Shown here piece after piece: positions 63,032 to 64,000 of a stretch of DNA of 64,000 nt. Every line of letters begins with the position of its first letter. The stretch's first letter is position 1. Location of the stretch: NCBI RefSeq assembly GCF_030063245.1, contig NZ_JASISR010000009.1:62001-126000 (forward strand), written 5' to 3'. The notes under the pieces were generated by a model, which searched no databases, had not been told where the DNA came from, and worked only from the letters and a program-made list of their open reading frames with translations. Source of the DNA: Paenarthrobacter sp. PH39-S1 (GTDB lineage Bacteria > Actinomycetota > Actinomycetes > Actinomycetales > Micrococcaceae). The position numbers and the translations under genes were made by a program.

Positions 63032-64000
63032 ATGAGCCTCCGGAAGCCAAACCAACAGTCGGGACCTATGGCTGACCACGTGAGAAAGGGCCGCGTGTTC
63101 AAGTCCCCGCTCGCAGCGACCGGCATGTTGGTGATGGAGAACTGGATCAAGGACGACTTCCCGGATCTCCTCTGGCCCGCACTCGTACTGGCTGAGCAGG
63201 GCGATCACAGCTTTCGGCAGTTCGTGAAATGGCAGAAAGCTGTGCAGGAAGGGCTCGCGCATCATGGAGAGGTCGCGTGGGTTGCAGAGGCGTTGGACGG
63301 ACGACTCTCGCACTTGGCTGCTCTGGCCGCGAAGTTCCCTGACGCATCCGTGATCGTCGTCGACGAGGCCGGCCGACATGGCCTGCTTTCTGAAGGCGTC
63401 CGTAGCGCGCTGGCGTCGTATCCGTATCTGCCAGCCTCCTGGCTTGTCGGCGACATCGAGGTCGCACCACCGAAACAACCGGACTTGGAACTGATTCGGG
63501 ATGCGCTGCTCTCTGTCCTTCGGGACGGCCATCGTGAGGCACTGATGAAATGCTTCCGCACCTGGAGCACCGTCCAGGCCGGAACGTTCAGGTCAAGCGG
63601 CCCCACGATCGATCTGCTGAAGAACTACCCGGGTGACCTAGCCACGCGTGCGTCGGCTGACACGACCGTGCGAGCGATGTGGGGCGCGCACAAAGGGATG
63701 GTGCAGGCCGATGATCCAAACCACTTCGATGAAGCGATCAAGTGGGCACGCGTGTTCTGGGGAGCGAACTCGATGACATCCAGATGCATTCGGAAGCGGG
63801 ACGCCGAAAGCCCCGACGGCGGCCCCGCGGAACCAGCTGACAGCGGACAGAATGGGCTGGTTGCATCGTCCGTCCACTCCGATGAAGCCGAGCCGACTTC
63901 CATGCCCGATGGCGGTGAGAACCTGCGCCGATTCACTTTGGACGTGCTGAGCAGCTTCGTCGAGGCGCTGAGACTGCCCCGGCCGACCTCTACGCGAACG
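63032..64000 (+). CDS. Unknown protein divergent from McrBC (3' partial)
   Basis: An open frame of at least 323 codons leaves the window. The product starts MSLRKPNQQSGPMADHVRKG, is soluble and mostly helical, with segments such as NWIKDDFPDLLWPALVLAEQ (about 38-57) and HKGMVQADDPNHFDEAIKWA (about 223-242), and a polar acidic linker (about 262-300). TAGATT at 63020-63025 lies 6 bases before ATG 63032, again fitting a leaderless start. I recognise no family. Its place next to McrBC suggests another defense gene; that is inference only. Confidence 0.6.
   Translation, partial: MSLRKPNQQSGPMADHVRKGRVFKSPLAATGMLVMENWIKDDFPDLLWPALVLAEQGDHSFRQFVKWQKAVQEGLAHHGEVAWVAEALDGRLSHLAALAAKFPDASVIVVDEAGRHGLLSEGVRSALASYPYLPASWLVGDIEVAPPKQPDLELIRDALLSVLRDGHREALMKCFRTWSTVQAGTFRSSGPTIDLLKNYPGDLATRASADTTVRAMWGAHKGMVQADDPNHFDEAIKWARVFWGANSMTSRCIRKRDAESPDGGPAEPADSGQNGLVASSVHSDEAEPTSMPDGGENLRRFTLDVLSSFVEALRLPRPTSTRT

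Overview
The window reads as a chromosomal segment of a high-GC actinobacterium, most likely a flagellated member of the Micrococcaceae (Arthrobacter-like). Support comes from GC-rich third positions, many GTG and TTG starts, several starts that look leaderless, an actinobacterial flagellar export operon that ends in csrA, and a core block of xseB, xseA, ispH, rmuC and ychF. No database search was possible; family names rest on motifs read by eye.

Bases 1-31937 are ordinary chromosome. The + strand export-gate operon fliP (partial)-fliQ-fliR-flhB-flhA is followed by an FlhF-like protein without a P-loop and by csrA. Next come an aldo/keto reductase, an AlaX-type editing protein, CorA, two Lrp/AsnC regulators, two MFS exporters (one divergent from a LysR gene that looks frameshifted), a BadF/BadG-type sugar kinase, a pirin, the rotted 3' end of a GH35 beta-galactosidase, a succinate-semialdehyde dehydrogenase, a four-gene OpuC-type osmoprotectant ABC transporter, an AlaA-type aminotransferase, a PPK2 kinase and the xseBA/ispH/rmuC/ychF block.

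An accessory island starts right after ychF and runs to the end of the window. (a) 32038-37244: a two-gene operon of a membrane-anchored YobI/KAP-like P-loop NTPase and an ApeA-like HEPN protein. (b) 37186-43211, minus strand: an MmeI-like adenine methyltransferase, an SF2 helicase and a GIY-YIG nuclease, followed by only the first part of a fourth gene cut off at the end of the ApeA gene. (c) 43514-45437: a PIN-domain protein and a small membrane protein. (d) 45487-52222, all minus strand: an integrative and mobilizable element with large serine integrase, a 65-aa ORF, MobC, HUH relaxase, a nested MobB-like membrane protein, iterons, a Rep_2-type replication initiator and a small serine resolvase. 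(e) 52385-59285: a patchwork with a TnpB remnant, palindromes, a small FtsK-like ATPase, an EspR-like regulator, orphan YefM and VbhA-type antitoxins, and four genes sharing an unnamed motif of about 35 residues (six copies). Parts of this stretch are duplicated inside the window. (f) 59450-64000: an McrBC modification-dependent restriction system and a divergent unknown gene that leaves the window.

The best candidates for undescribed biology are the YobI-like NTPase plus ApeA-like HEPN pair and the repeated-motif family with its duplicated intergenic DNA and orphan antitoxins.
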